From Agarophyton chilense (lineage: Eukaryota; Rhodophyta; Florideophyceae; Gracilariales; Gracilariaceae), in contig JARGXX010000099.1 of assembly GCA_030374765.1 (NCBI GenBank), forward strand, positions 1,054,001 to 1,118,000: a stretch of DNA of 64,000 bases, given 5' to 3'. The translations under genes and the position numbers were made by a program. The notes beneath the pieces were generated by a model. That model did no database searches and was not told the origin of the DNA. It saw only the letters and a list, made by a program, of their open reading frames with translations. Of this stretch, positions 1 to 9,850 are shown in pieces. The first letter of the stretch is position 1. Each line of letters starts with the position of its first letter.

Positions 1-540
1 CAATCGAAAAGATCCTTTTCTACTACAAACCTCTCTTTCTCGGCTGCTTTTTGTTCTGAGTTGTGTAGTTCTTGTTCCAGTTTATGGATTAGTTTCCTAA
101 AAAATGGTTCCCTTCTGCGAAGAATGTAGGAAATCTATTCTCACACTTCCTCAACGCGGATCTCCGAACTGGATATCATGGATTTCCCCCAGCCCCTCCC
201 CTCTCCTTCCCTGGTATTTGCTATGTATGGTCGCTTTGCTCCTCGCTCAACTTTGATTTGCAATATCGAGAACGAAGGGCACACAATAGGTTTCACTTCA
301 GAAAGAACGATGCCGTTAAAAAATAAAAGACAAGGCGGAAAGACATGTGTCACATATGTTACATTTAAAATTTCAATCTTCCGGCCCTACGATGAATCCT
401 ATCCTTGAAACAATATTCTTGGAGCTATTTTATTCTCTTTTCTAGCCAGCCTTTTCTCCTCACGTGGTATTCAAACGAGTTTAACTCACTTTAACGGTGA
501 AACAGTTCCAAGTCAAGTGTTGGAAACCGGAAACTGTTCC

Positions 541-548
<8 letters not shown>

Positions 549-634
<86 letters not shown>
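549..634. repeat. (CT)43 dinucleotide microsatellite
   Basis: An uninterrupted run of 43 CT units (GA on the other strand). A few extra pyrimidines on the left flank suggest an older, longer tract. Frames crossing it give Ser-Leu or Arg-Glu repeats and are artefacts of the repeat. Confidence 0.97.
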
Positions 635-637
<3 letters not shown>

Positions 638-1349
638 GTTGAGGTGATAGTGGCTCTCTTTTTTAATGCTCTTAGTAAAGAATATCGTCGGCCTAAGTGC
701 AACAGCAGTTTTCTAGTTCATTTGGCCTTTCAAACGGACTGCATCCCCATTCGTCTGTGAAGCAAATGAAGGGGCCGCACAGTCTGAGCTCGTGAAAATA
801 TATTTCGGATTGACTTTGGCTTCTCTTTCTGCTTGCTGTCTGTCACAAATAGAGGTCTTTCAAAAAATTGTTGTAGCTGGCGAGCTCCAGATTTATTGGT
901 GACGCGCACATAAATTGAACAAAGAATTTTCCTAGCTGGTCTCATTGTATACCCTTACACACCTGTAGTAATAGCATGCTGTACGAAGTCGAACGTTTCC
1001 TCATGATCTTTGTGAGCGTAGCAGAGTATTCACCGTCTCTCACGCGACACAAGACTCCACTTAAGGAGACGTTGGACATCAAGCATCTCACCTGCGGAAA
1101 CTCGGTAGAGCTCTCAAAAGAACCGTCAATAGTCGTAAGGTCTCTTTGTCATGGATCCCAGGTTAATGTGAAATGATTGAAAACGAAACAGTTTACAGAC
1201 GAGTTCCCAAATTCGGTTTGCATCCAACCTTAAAGGAATAATGAAAGAATCCCATGATCTTTTGGATGTCAAGACCTCTCTAAAAGAAAAACATTCGAAC
1301 AGTCGATTTCTTTGAGAAGACAATTGTTCACTGGTCGTTCGCCTGTATA

Positions 1350-1943
1350 CTACCCTGTCGTCGTGTCGCCAGCTACATGAACAAAAAAGGGAAGTGTTGA
1401 GAATGTTTCATTGAAGCGAAAAAAAACCTGCAAACTTATCGAGCCACACTGCCCACTAACAAACGTATGTCGCTGAGTTCTTGAGAAGTTTAGAAGAGAC
1501 ATTCGAAAATCACTGAAGATATTGGTATTGGAAACTAACAAGGACTTACCTTCTGAGGAAAGAGAAAAATCTGTTCTGTACAACTCTGGTGGACGAGGAA
1601 TTTGAACACAGCCTTCACCTAATTTCGTTGCTGATGGCATCAAGGCGCTAGCTCTGCTAGCAATCCAACTTTCTTCCCAATTGGGCAGAGTTGGTTGATT
1701 TGAAAAATGTCGCGTGGCACCCGTTCTAAATGAAACATGTCCTATTCGTCCAATGCTAGAACAGTACGATATCATCACCTCTGATGCAATCGGCGACAAG
1801 AATGCTCTGGCAGTCGATGTGTTTGGTTTGTACAAAGGGTAGGATTGATACTGACGGTACTGTACTATCGAGCGCATTTCTGTGTTGGCGTGACGCACCT
1901 CTTTGACTTGCGACCATTCTACACATATGTGACTGCCTGGCAT
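1350..1943 (-). CDS. Weak candidate exon of an unrecognised gene
   Basis: A 197-residue open frame reads on the minus strand with no recognisable domain. Its composition is mixed rather than low-complexity. A perfect consensus 5' splice donor (GTAAGT on the minus strand) lies inside it, next to position 1550, so the coding part might stop there and continue in a downstream exon. No partner exon could be identified. The frame may simply be open by chance, and it could equally be non-coding DNA between the left edge and the SRP receptor gene. Confidence 0.2.
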   Translation of the reverse strand: MPGSHICVEWSQVKEVRHANTEMRSIVQYRQYQSYPLYKPNTSTARAFLSPIASEVMISYCSSIGRIGHVSFRTGATRHFSNQPTLPNWEESWIASRASALMPSATKLGEGCVQIPRPPELYRTDFSLSSEGKSLLVSNTNIFSDFRMSLLNFSRTQRHTFVSGQCGSISLQVFFRFNETFSTLPFFVHVAGDTTTG

Positions 1944-2084
1944 TTATGGTAATTGTATTGCGGGGAGGTCGTACTTGGAGTAAAGCTTTGAGTTGTTTGA
2001 GTAATCGACTATTGTCGGTTTCAGTGTACTCAAGCGTTCAAGTTGTTCTATTTGGTGGCAATACGGCGCTTGCCCTTGCCATGA

Positions 2085-2087
2085 GCA

Positions 2088-2116
<29 letters not shown>
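2085..2116. repeat. Short CAGG tandem repeat
   Basis: About seven copies of the tetranucleotide CAGG (GGCA in another phase) stand in a row. The overlapping short frames in both directions (Cys-Leu-Pro-Ala on one strand, Ala-Gly-Arg-Gln on the other) come from the repeat itself. Confidence 0.9.
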
Positions 2117-2119
<3 letters not shown>

Positions 2120-2669
2120 CGCCTTTCAACTAGAAAGCAGAGTGCTACGAAAGAAGGAGAAAGAGTTTTGTTCAGAAAAAAGCGCCCAAATAAATTGCTG
2201 GAGCGAATCTGAGAACGAAAGAACATTCGGGGCCGCAAAAGAAGATCAATGGCAAAAGCAGAACGGTTTAAGAAGAGCCAAGTGATTATGATACAAAACC
2301 AGCCACTTTCATAGCCTCTCTTTCAGAGGAAGCACGGACAACGAATATGTGGTTGATCTGTTTGGTTGGGGGGTGGCGGTTGGGTTCAGCGCTGTTGGCG
2401 CTTTCTACAGATGAGATGCGAAAGGGATATGCCTGGAATGTGTCTCTCCCCTTTCATCTTTTGTGTTCTACATTGCTCCTCGAGCAAGCTGAAGGTTCGA
2501 ATTAACAATAGTAACAATCGGTGTCTCGAAACAGCTCGACGGCAACGAAAGCATTGCGGTGGATATGTTACGAAGGCCACGGAGAAAGACTGGGTGTGAA
2601 TTAAACAGCAGTAAAGAGTACTGTAAGGCAGGGCGCTGCAGGTGGCAGAGTTGATTGCGCACGGGGCTG

Positions 2670-2677
2670 TGACGTCA
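2670..2677. promoter_or_regulatory. Palindromic TGACGTCA (CRE/bZIP-type) motif
   Basis: A perfect TGACGTCA palindrome lies 99 bp before the start codon of the SRP receptor gene. This octamer is the classical cAMP-response/bZIP factor site in animals, plants and fungi. Its position just upstream of the only clear cellular gene makes a promoter role plausible, but one octamer can occur by chance. No convincing TATA box is seen between it and the gene. Confidence 0.4.
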
Positions 2678-2776
2678 CTGCTCTCAAGCTGCCGAAGAAC
2701 AAAAGTGAGGGGCGCGCGCTCTAAGGTGTCGGGCGCACTCGCAAACAGTTGAGTGAGTTCCGCGGGGAGCGTCAAC

Positions 2777-4639
2777 ATGATCGACGCGTTCGTCATCTTC
2801 GAGCGCGGCGGCACGGTGCTGTGGCGACGCTCGTACGTGCCGCTCAAGGGCGACCCGGTGGCGGCGCTGGTGCGCCACGTGCTGCTGGCGGAGCGGCTGT
2901 CGCAGGGCGAGTTTGAGTACCATTCGTACGCGCTACAGTGGACGTTGGACAATGCGCGCGCGCTAGTCTACGTCGTCATCTTCCAGAGCAAGCTGCGTGC
3001 GCGCTATGCCGCACACCTGCTGCGGCTGGCGCGTCGCCAGTTTGCGCCGCGCTCTCCTAGCGTCGACGTCGGCGCCGACTACTCGGCGTTTGGAAAGGTG
3101 TTTGACCACCTTGTCACCGCTGCCGAGCACGCCGCCATGCCGGATGCCGCCACACGCAACACCAATCGCGCTGGCGCCGGCGGAGACGGCACCAACAACA
3201 GTAACGGCCGCGGCGGCGAAAGTAGAGACGACGCTGACAAGGTGCAACACACGCCGTCTTCCGAGGACATGCAGAGCGCGCGGCGCGCAAGCGTGGCGCG
3301 ACGCCTGCAGCAACAACACGGCGGGGCGCGTAAGGCGCGCAAATCGAGGGCAGGGCGGGGCGGCGTCAAGGCGGACGCGACGGAGGCGCCAAAGACGCGC
3401 GTCAAGAAGATGAGGCCGTCCACTAAATTGCGCGCGGAGCAGGCCGGCGCGCTGGACTTTAGCAAAAGGGCACAGACTCGCAAAGGCGGCGATGATGGAG
3501 ATGGGCACGACAATGACGACGATGATGAAGACGACGATGACGACGCGCGCTTGGAACAGTTCCGGCAGCGCTACCTGCCTGCAGAGGTGGCGGGCGGCGG
3601 CGAGCCCGGCAGCAACAAGCAGCACACGGCGCTGAGCGACGTGGAGGAGGCGGAGTGGGAGGTGGACGATGTGGACGACGACACGGACGACGAACACGAC
3701 GAGCGGTACGGACAGGGGGTGTTTTCGTACTTCAAAGGACTGGGCGGGGGGCGAAAGCTGAGCCGCGCGGAGCTGCAGCCTGCGCTGAAGCAGTTCCGCG
3801 ACTTTCTGGTGGAGAAGAACGTGGCACAGGAGATGGCAGAGCAGTTGATGGAGTCGGTAGGGGCGAGCGTGAGCGGGCGCGCCACAGGATCGCTGCGGTC
3901 GGTGCGCGCGACGGTGCGACAGGCAGTGGCCGAGGCACTGACGCGCACGCTAACGGCGCGACAAGGCGGCGAGCTACTGACGGAGATCGCAGCCAAGCGC
4001 GCACGCGGACAGACGCCGTACGTGGTGGCGTTCTGCGGCGTGAACGGTGTGGGAAAGAGTACCAGCGTGGCCAAGACGTGCTACTATCTGCGCGAGCACG
4101 GGCTGCGCGTGATGCTTGCGGCGTGCGACACGTTCCGCGCCGGCGCGGTGGAGCAGCTGCGCACGCACGCGCGCTGTCTGGGCGCTGATGTGGAGCTGTT
4201 TGAGCGCGGTTACGGCGGCGATGCGGCGGAGGTGGCGGCGGCGGCGGTGCGACGCGCGCGACAGACTCAAGTCGATGTGTTGTTGGTGGATACTGCCGGA
4301 CGTATGCAGCACAACGAACCGCTCATGAGGGCGCTGGCAAAGCTAGTGCGACTTAACCGGCCTGACCGCGTGCTGTTCGTGGGCGAGGCGCTTGCCGGTA
4401 ACGACGCCGTGCATCAGTTGCGCACCTTCGACGGCGCGTTGCGCGACTTGGGCGGCGACGGACGCGGCGTGGACGGCGTCGTGCTCACCAAGTTCGACGC
4501 CGTCGGCGATAAGGTTGGCGCTGCTGTGTCGCTCGTGTACGCCACCGGGCTGCCCATCGACTTTGTGGGCGTCGGGCAGACGTACACCGATCTGCGTCGC
4601 GTCGACGCGCGCTCTCTCGTTAACGCGCTGCTGCGTTGA
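2777..4639 (+). CDS. SRPRA: Signal recognition particle receptor subunit alpha
   Basis: This 620-residue protein is the GTPase that docks the SRP-ribosome complex at the ER membrane. Residues 1 to about 130 match the N-terminal SRX domain, beginning MIDAFVIFERGG, which binds the membrane-anchored beta subunit. A long charged linker follows, with a basic part and two acidic runs (about 239-258 and 288-311). A helical N domain precedes the G domain. The G domain shows the P loop GVNGVGKST (421-429), DTAGR (505-509) and TKFD (571-574), and ends with the family's GVGQ.Y.DL segment. Length matches animal and yeast homologues (about 620-640). I chose the ATG at 2777 because SRX similarity begins exactly there; the frame is open 24 bases further up without another ATG. 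The gene has no intron and is much richer in G and C than its surroundings. Confidence 0.96.
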   Translation: MIDAFVIFERGGTVLWRRSYVPLKGDPVAALVRHVLLAERLSQGEFEYHSYALQWTLDNARALVYVVIFQSKLRARYAAHLLRLARRQFAPRSPSVDVGADYSAFGKVFDHLVTAAEHAAMPDAATRNTNRAGAGGDGTNNSNGRGGESRDDADKVQHTPSSEDMQSARRASVARRLQQQHGGARKARKSRAGRGGVKADATEAPKTRVKKMRPSTKLRAEQAGALDFSKRAQTRKGGDDGDGHDNDDDDEDDDDDARLEQFRQRYLPAEVAGGGEPGSNKQHTALSDVEEAEWEVDDVDDDTDDEHDERYGQGVFSYFKGLGGGRKLSRAELQPALKQFRDFLVEKNVAQEMAEQLMESVGASVSGRATGSLRSVRATVRQAVAEALTRTLTARQGGELLTEIAAKRARGQTPYVVAFCGVNGVGKSTSVAKTCYYLREHGLRVMLAACDTFRAGAVEQLRTHARCLGADVELFERGYGGDAAEVAAAAVRRARQTQVDVLLVDTAGRMQHNEPLMRALAKLVRLNRPDRVLFVGEALAGNDAVHQLRTFDGALRDLGGDGRGVDGVVLTKFDAVGDKVGAAVSLVYATGLPIDFVGVGQTYTDLRRVDARSLVNALLR

Positions 4640-6690
4640 GCCTGTCGTTTTGCTACTACTCATTAAATTGTCACCGTTCCCACACTCCTGTCTGTCCCAA
4701 TCATCTCCCCAAATGCTTCCATGCACCAATCACATTAATTCCTTGTGCATATGCGACCAAACAAGCTCAAATGTGTACGAACCCATCTTCAATTTCTCCA
4801 AGAATCAGTGGGTAGGTACGTAGGTTTGAGATTTAGAACAAGTCCTTCAACTAGCAGTTCGCCGCTGAATCTCAGGAGGCACTTTTGAAAGGCATTCTAG
4901 AAACCTGACGCAATGTTTTCATCCGATTTAGAGTACATACACAGACACAAAGACCAGCTCAAACAGGCTCACTAGCCCCTCTATTGTGTCATATATCTGG
5001 CAAACCTCAACTGAGAAGTTTTATTATTGATCCAACAACACGTTGGTTCTCAGCCAAACCTGACTTGAACACACAGTGTGTAATCTTGAATTTGTCTTCG
5101 AATGGCGAGCCGTTTCAAGGCGTTTAGAAAGCTTTTGAGTATTTCATGCTTTTGTTGTGCTCTACAAAATTTTGTCTTCACCACACGGTCTTCTGCACCT
5201 TCAACGGCACTCTTAACCACTTTTCGCTTGCTGACGAAGAGTATTTTGTACTCGCGAAAAAGGGAGCCAAGCTTATTTTCTCGTTGCAAACGTACTATTG
5301 ACTACAACATATATTGCTCTTTTTGGCAGCTTTTGTGGTGTTTTGAAACTCTCCACAAAAATCACATTTTGTATTTCATATACCCGGACATGTTTGTTAT
5401 GTTCGTGGTGACATGAATTGTTTTTTTTCTGCGATCTTGTATCGATTGCCTACACCATAGAATTGAAACCCATCCAAAAATATTATGTGAGCACAATGCT
5501 ACAGTTTGCAACTTTTTAAGTACCTCAAAACCCAGTTTAAGGTCATTATGAACATCATGAACTGCATTGTGTCATGAGTCACGAACAATCAACGAAAGTT
5601 TTAAAACTCCATTCCAATGTCGTTGTGAACCAAACAAATGGCTTGTTACGCGTTACGCACGAAGCTATGCCTTCGTATGATTGAAAAGCTCGCTTGTAGT
5701 GCAGACTTGCCGTTTTTTTTTCATAGGTCGCCACTTGCTGTGCGGATTAAAAGCAGCAAGCTTCCTTTGGATCGGATATTTTGGGACAGTGATTTGGAGA
5801 ATTACTCAGGTGGCTGACCTTTTCTTGGGTGTTGTAATCATTATTGGGACGCGTACAACGCAAAAACTGCGTAGACAAAATCCACTGGAGCCTGGGATCT
5901 TTGTAACTTCGTAATAAGAGGCCCACACATAGAGTTGACGTTCAAGAAAACGCAAAACGTGAATGGCTATTCCTTGAGTTTCTCAAAAAAAGACAGCGTA
6001 ATTTAACCCTCTGTTGTCCCTCGTCGCGGATCGGAGCATTCTTGTTCTTTGAATTCTATGCACCGCATTGTCGGTGTGAAAGTAGAGGGTGGCGCTCCAT
6101 GTTGATTTGCAAAGAGAGTACGTTCAGCGATATTCATATACCTCAGAACGTAGAGTAGCTCTCCTTCCAAAAGGAAAACAGATAAAGACGTTTTTCAACC
6201 TCTAGCTACCATATAGTGGTACGACAGAGTAGCTTTTCGATGTAAAATAAACTATCGTACAACGACATACCACACAAGAGTAACAAAACAGAATAAGATT
6301 TTTACTTCTGTTATCGAATTTTTCTAACAGCAAAAATAATAAACTTTTACATGAACCAATCAATAGCTAGAAACCCCTTTTCTCTCAACCACAAAAAATT
6401 CAACATCAAGAAATTGAGTAATACCAATCTTTAATCATTGCATCAGGCAATTAGTTCAATATCTGACCAACTGGTGTGGAGCAGTGAACTGATGACCTCT
6501 TTGGCCCCCAATCGCGAGGGACGGCGGTCATCTTCCTTTATTTCGGTCGGTGTGATGGGCACGGCGCGACAGGTCGCAAACCATCCGAATCTCTTCAGAA
6601 GAATCCGGATGAGAATTTTCCAAGTACAAAAGACCCCGCTAGTCGGTACAAGAAAACTCCAGCAAGGTCTATAATGTCTCTAAAATATTT
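4640..6690. other. Region between the SRP receptor gene and the first retroelement
   Basis: AT-rich DNA with no recognisable gene. The longest frames (for example 5102-5416 on the plus strand) are short, have no domain-like features and are likely chance. I see no repeat array, RNA gene or clear terminator. The stop codon of the SRP receptor gene is followed by ATTAAA at 4663, which could act as a polyadenylation signal. Confidence 0.5.
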
Positions 6691-6699
6691 TACAAGTAA

Positions 6700-6974
6700 T
6701 TGTGTATAGTTTAGGCATATCTTCGAATCTTTTAGAAAGCGTCAGGATGCAGATGATCATAGAAGAAAAAAGCGAACTAGGAACGAACGTACTGGGCTAT
6801 ATACTAAAGCAGCCGGAGGCTTTGTCCGTTCGTGGAAGAATCTAGAGTAGACAGCAGGGCACTGCTTACAGCAAGTGCCCAAAGATGATTATTCGAGCGA
6901 GCTGAATGGCTGTTGGTAGCAAGAACGAATCATACGGTGCAGAACGAATCGTGCAGTGCTGGCAACACGCCACA
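6700..6974 (-). repeat. 3' LTR of Gyp-E (approximate)
   Basis: On the minus strand an AAAAGGGGAG polypurine tract is followed directly by TGTGGCG, the expected start of a 3' LTR. A TATA-like TATATAG on the minus strand lies about 170 bp in, near 6797-6805, a sensible position for an LTR promoter. No second copy is present to confirm the length or the far end. Confidence 0.45.
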
Positions 6975-6999
6975 CTCCCCTTTTCGAAAAGATTGTCCG

Positions 7000-7072
7000 C
7001 GCTCGCGGGGAATCGAACTCGCACCATATAATCCCGAGTACGCACCCCGTTAACCAGTAGATCTCTAATAGT
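7000..7072 (-). other. tRNA-like sequence with A-box and B-box similarity
   Basis: On the minus strand a stretch reads like a decayed tRNA: a D-arm-like CTACTGGTTAACGGGGTGCG, then, after a spacing close to a tRNA's, AGTTCGATTCC, one mismatch from the Pol III B-box GGTTCGANTCC. The T stem pairs poorly and no matching 5' acceptor strand is seen, so it is not a working tRNA. It lies just before the polypurine tract of Gyp-E. It may be a tRNA-derived SINE or part of the retroelement. Confidence 0.4.
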
Positions 7073-7360
7073 TGAACGCCCGTGCAATCAGTGTGCGAGA
7101 GTGACGTGCGGAAGCGAAGTGTGGAAGCAGAATTGAGGGCCTCTCCGGTGGAAGAGCGTTAAATCGGTACGCCGTTCATTCCTCCTTTCTTACAAAAGTG
7201 CTGTTTGTCCTAACCGTAAGACACTTTTGCACTTTTTGGGGAAACCCCCAAAATAGCAACACAGCGCACGCGCGCGCACGCGAAGTTCCGCAGAAGTTAA
7301 TCGACGATCCAGTAGCTTGACGACCAATAGCGTGACGTCGTTGTAGATCTTTTGGATCGG

Positions 7361-8490
7361 TTAGAGCGTGTCTTCGTCCGGTGGTAGATTGCGCCACAAG
7401 ATGGCGACGAAGAGACCGTCGGTCGTGTCCACGACGCGGAGCAGGCGGGCGATGGGCATGCTTGTCTCGGAGGAGAAGACATGGGGCATCACTGCACGTT
7501 CGTCAATCTCAGTGTCTGAGTAGAAACGAAGGAAGGACGCATGCACGTCCGTGAGCACACCATTGCGCAGGTCTTCTACAGTGTAGACGTAGTTGTTGAT
7601 CGTAAGAACAATGTGACGAGGCCCACGCCAGCGGAGCGCTAGCTTCTCGCCGGGATGAAAGTCCGATCTGGCAACAAGAACGTAGTCGCCTTCGGTAAAA
7701 TTGGGTAGTTTGCCGTTGCTGGCCGATCGACGGGCACGTTCGCGGTTGGACTGAAGGAAGGCTTGGAAGAGCGGTTGCAGTTCGGCAACACGCTCCTGAA
7801 GCTCTTGGACGTTGATAACTCGTTCGATCATAGCTTCTGAGACCGAAAGCGGAGCCAGGTTCGTCGATCGCAGAAAGGCGTCTATGGGCGGAGTAGGCTC
7901 TTGTACCGTGAACGCCGTGAGTGGCGCGACGTTCGATCGAGCAGGGGACGGGGCGTTATTGAGGACAGATTGGACGAGCGGCAGCAAGCCGGGCCACTCC
8001 TTGAAGTCCATTTACAACTCAGAAGTGACCGATCGGAACGTTCGTACTAGCTCCTTGCCGAGGCGCTCCACCGCACCGTTGCTTCCGGGATTATACGGCA
8101 GCGTGAAGTGGTGCGGCACCTTGAGAGTGTTAATGATCGATCGAACCATCTCGTTCTTGAAATTCGTAGGACCGTCGGACATCAAGCCCTTTGGTACGCT
8201 GACGGCTGCGCACCAATCGACGATCGCTCGAGCAGCGTGCTCGGCGGCCGAGTCCGCGCCCGCGAACAACCACGAGTAGCTCGAGTGGTCGTCGTGCAGC
8301 ATCAACACATACTTGGCGCCGTCGTGGCTGGCGCCAAGGTCGATGTAATCGAACTGTAGCAGATCGTTCTGACCGAGGCCGTGTACCGCTGGACCGAACG
8401 GATGAGGGACCTTCTCCCCTCCTTGAGTGGAGAGGAAGTGGATGCGGGCACGAACGAACATACGTACATCGGAAGTGAGCGTGGACCAAA
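7361..8490 (-). pseudogene. Ty3/gypsy integrase, broken (Gyp-E)
   Basis: The minus-strand frame covers most of an integrase. The catalytic triad is intact: Asp in LLQFDYIDLG, Asp in LMSDGPTNF and Glu in NGAVERLGKEL. The C-terminal part has the gypsy tail around EGDYVLVARSDF and the RWRGP segment, followed by a VEDLRNG...VHASFLRFY motif seen in the chromo-like tails of such integrases. A single in-frame stop (TAA at about 8009-8011) separates the catalytic core from the tail. The zinc-finger cysteines expected just before STQGG are replaced, and the N-terminus is lost at the junction with Cop-A. Confidence 0.8.
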
Positions 8491-8529
8491 GAATTTATCA
8501 ACCGCTTTGCAGGACCAGTCCTTTCGTAT

Positions 8530-9123
8530 TTGAACCTAACCAATTCAGAGCAGGATTCAAGCGACAGCCAAAACTTTGCGATCATTCTGATTTTCAACGC
8601 ATCCCTATCAGCTCAAACGTTTAACAAAATCATTAGCACTTTTGTATTCTCTAGTACGAAGAGAGTCACTAGAACAGGCGCAGTAATTCCGTTTTCAAAA
8701 AACCGCGTGGAGAATGTCATTAAGTCGTTGAACACTATGTCGTCCAGGGAACTGAATGAAGACGAGAAGATGATGAATACCGAATGCATATCTGCAATGA
8801 AAGCAGCTATGTTTCAACAGGACAAGTCCTTTGAAGAGCATAATAACCATTCATGCATTGGGCTTCAAGAAACGATAAGAGCCTTAGAAGAAGCCGCTTT
8901 AGAAGAGAGCGATTTAAATGGCCTTTCTTCCGCCGATAAGAAGCCAGACCCATCAACCCGTTCCTACCTCAACTCTAACAAGTTTGAAAAGAGAAATAGG
9001 AAACGTAAATACAACGAGGACAAGGAAGGTAATACGTCAAAGAGAGACAACGAACCCCACGATATTAATGGAAACAGAGAATTATCTCAGAAGAATCATC
9101 AGGAAACGGCGACAGGAAAATGA
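8530..9123 (+). CDS. Gag-like region of Cop-A
   Basis: A 197-residue open frame precedes the protease region of Cop-A. It has an acidic, helix-prone middle (Glu/Ala-rich around EEAALEE) and a strongly basic C-terminus (KFEKRNRKRKYNEDK), as expected of a nucleic-acid-binding gag tail. I see no CCHC zinc knuckle and no sequence-level match to a gag family, so the call rests on position and charge. The N-terminal residues overlap the junction with Gyp-E and may not be native. Confidence 0.45.
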   Translation: MNLTNSEQDSSDSQNFAIILIFNASLSAQTFNKIISTFVFSSTKRVTRTGAVIPFSKNRVENVIKSLNTMSSRELNEDEKMMNTECISAMKAAMFQQDKSFEEHNNHSCIGLQETIRALEEAALEESDLNGLSSADKKPDPSTRSYLNSNKFEKRNRKRKYNEDKEGNTSKRDNEPHDINGNRELSQKNHQETATGK

Positions 9124-9218
9124 AGATACGACGAAGAGCCCAAGGCTAACGGATCATACAAGTCTATTGGACACTCTAAGCCTAACGGATCGTCAAAGCA
9201 TTTTCTTAAGTAAGGAAT

Positions 9219-9850
9219 TTGGACCTGAACAAAACAGACCCGAATCCCATACTTGACGAAGGAAGCCCCATATCTTCGGCTGGAATGATCTCCGCAATGC
9301 ACCTATGTCAAGTACTGAACATAAGATTTGAACCCACAAAGCCGAAGAAAAATTATCTCCGCGGATGGGGAGATCAGTGTCTAAATCCAAAAGGTGTTGC
9401 TTGTTCGTGGACTTTATCCACTCAGGACATGAATAACAACACAATTAAACTCACATTACATCTGTTTAACGACAACTCACCGCTAACGACTTCAATAGAC
9501 GTGCAGCAATACAGCACAACGAATTTTATTGCAGTTCCACCGACGGTAACGATAAAGAGACCGATTGACAAAGAATCAAGGATTTTCACTTTATACTTAA
9601 GGACTACATCGGCATATGACTTGAGAGCTCATGTAGCAATCACCCCTACATTTTGTGGATTGTTGAGCTCAGCGATGGTGCGAAGCAGACCAGCAACGCT
9701 GGCTAAAAGGCTACATCGGCTGACGCATGGACATCCCAACGAGATAATTCGTCTTTGTAAGCAAGCTGGGTATGAATCCAAGGAGCTGGAATTAGATATA
9801 AGAAAAATCAGCTCATGTTGCTCCATTTGTGCAAAATGTGGCCTATGTTT
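9219..9850 (+). pseudogene. Protease and HHCC zinc-finger region of Cop-A pol
   Basis: The frame begins with a retropepsin-like segment, PILDEGSPISSAG, where the usual D-T/S-G active-site triplet reads D-E-G. About 150 residues later comes a pre-integrase zinc finger: LHRLTHGHPNEI, then C-x2-C at CSICAKC. The frame then loses register near 9840; integrase continues one base back (-1 sense) in the frame that starts at 9815. The shift sits inside the zinc-finger/integrase boundary, so I take it as a mutation. The unusual D-E-G may also be damage. Confidence 0.7.

Larger units (their letters stand above)
1..2660. other. Unique region upstream of the SRP receptor gene
   Basis: No protein of a recognisable family is visible in this stretch. 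It holds a long CT microsatellite, a short CAGG repeat and a weak candidate exon on the minus strand, each listed separately. Other open frames here are short and lack domain-like composition. Base composition is moderate to AT-rich, in contrast to the GC-rich gene that follows. Confidence 0.5.
6690..8490 (-). mobile_element. Ty3/gypsy retrotransposon fragment, 3' part (Gyp-E)
   Basis: On the minus strand this contains, in order, the integrase of a Ty3/gypsy element, a tail region, a polypurine tract (plus positions 6975-6985) and the start of a 3' LTR (TGTGG..., from 6974 leftward). Everything upstream of integrase is missing: similarity ends near 8490, where the copia element Cop-A begins. 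The integrase wording (for example HPFGPAVHG and LMSDGPTNFKNE) resembles gypsy elements I know from oomycetes. The outer LTR end was not found, so the left limit is approximate. Confidence 0.7.

Noticed and set aside
481..760. Open frames on both strands over the CT repeat
   Set aside because: Their length comes from the microsatellite, which gives Ser-Leu or Arg-Glu repeats in every frame.
2386..4729. Several long frames antisense or out of frame to the SRP receptor gene
   Set aside because: The region is very GC-rich, so stops are rare in all frames; only the SRP receptor frame shows family motifs from end to end.
7261..7282. Alternating GC/CA run as a Z-DNA or regulatory element
   Set aside because: It is only about 20 bp, inside a decayed retroelement tail, with nothing else to support a role.
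9833..9850. Programmed -1 frameshift in Cop-A
   Set aside because: The shift falls inside the zinc-finger/integrase boundary, not between gag and pol, and no classical slippery heptamer with a structure follows; mutation is simpler.
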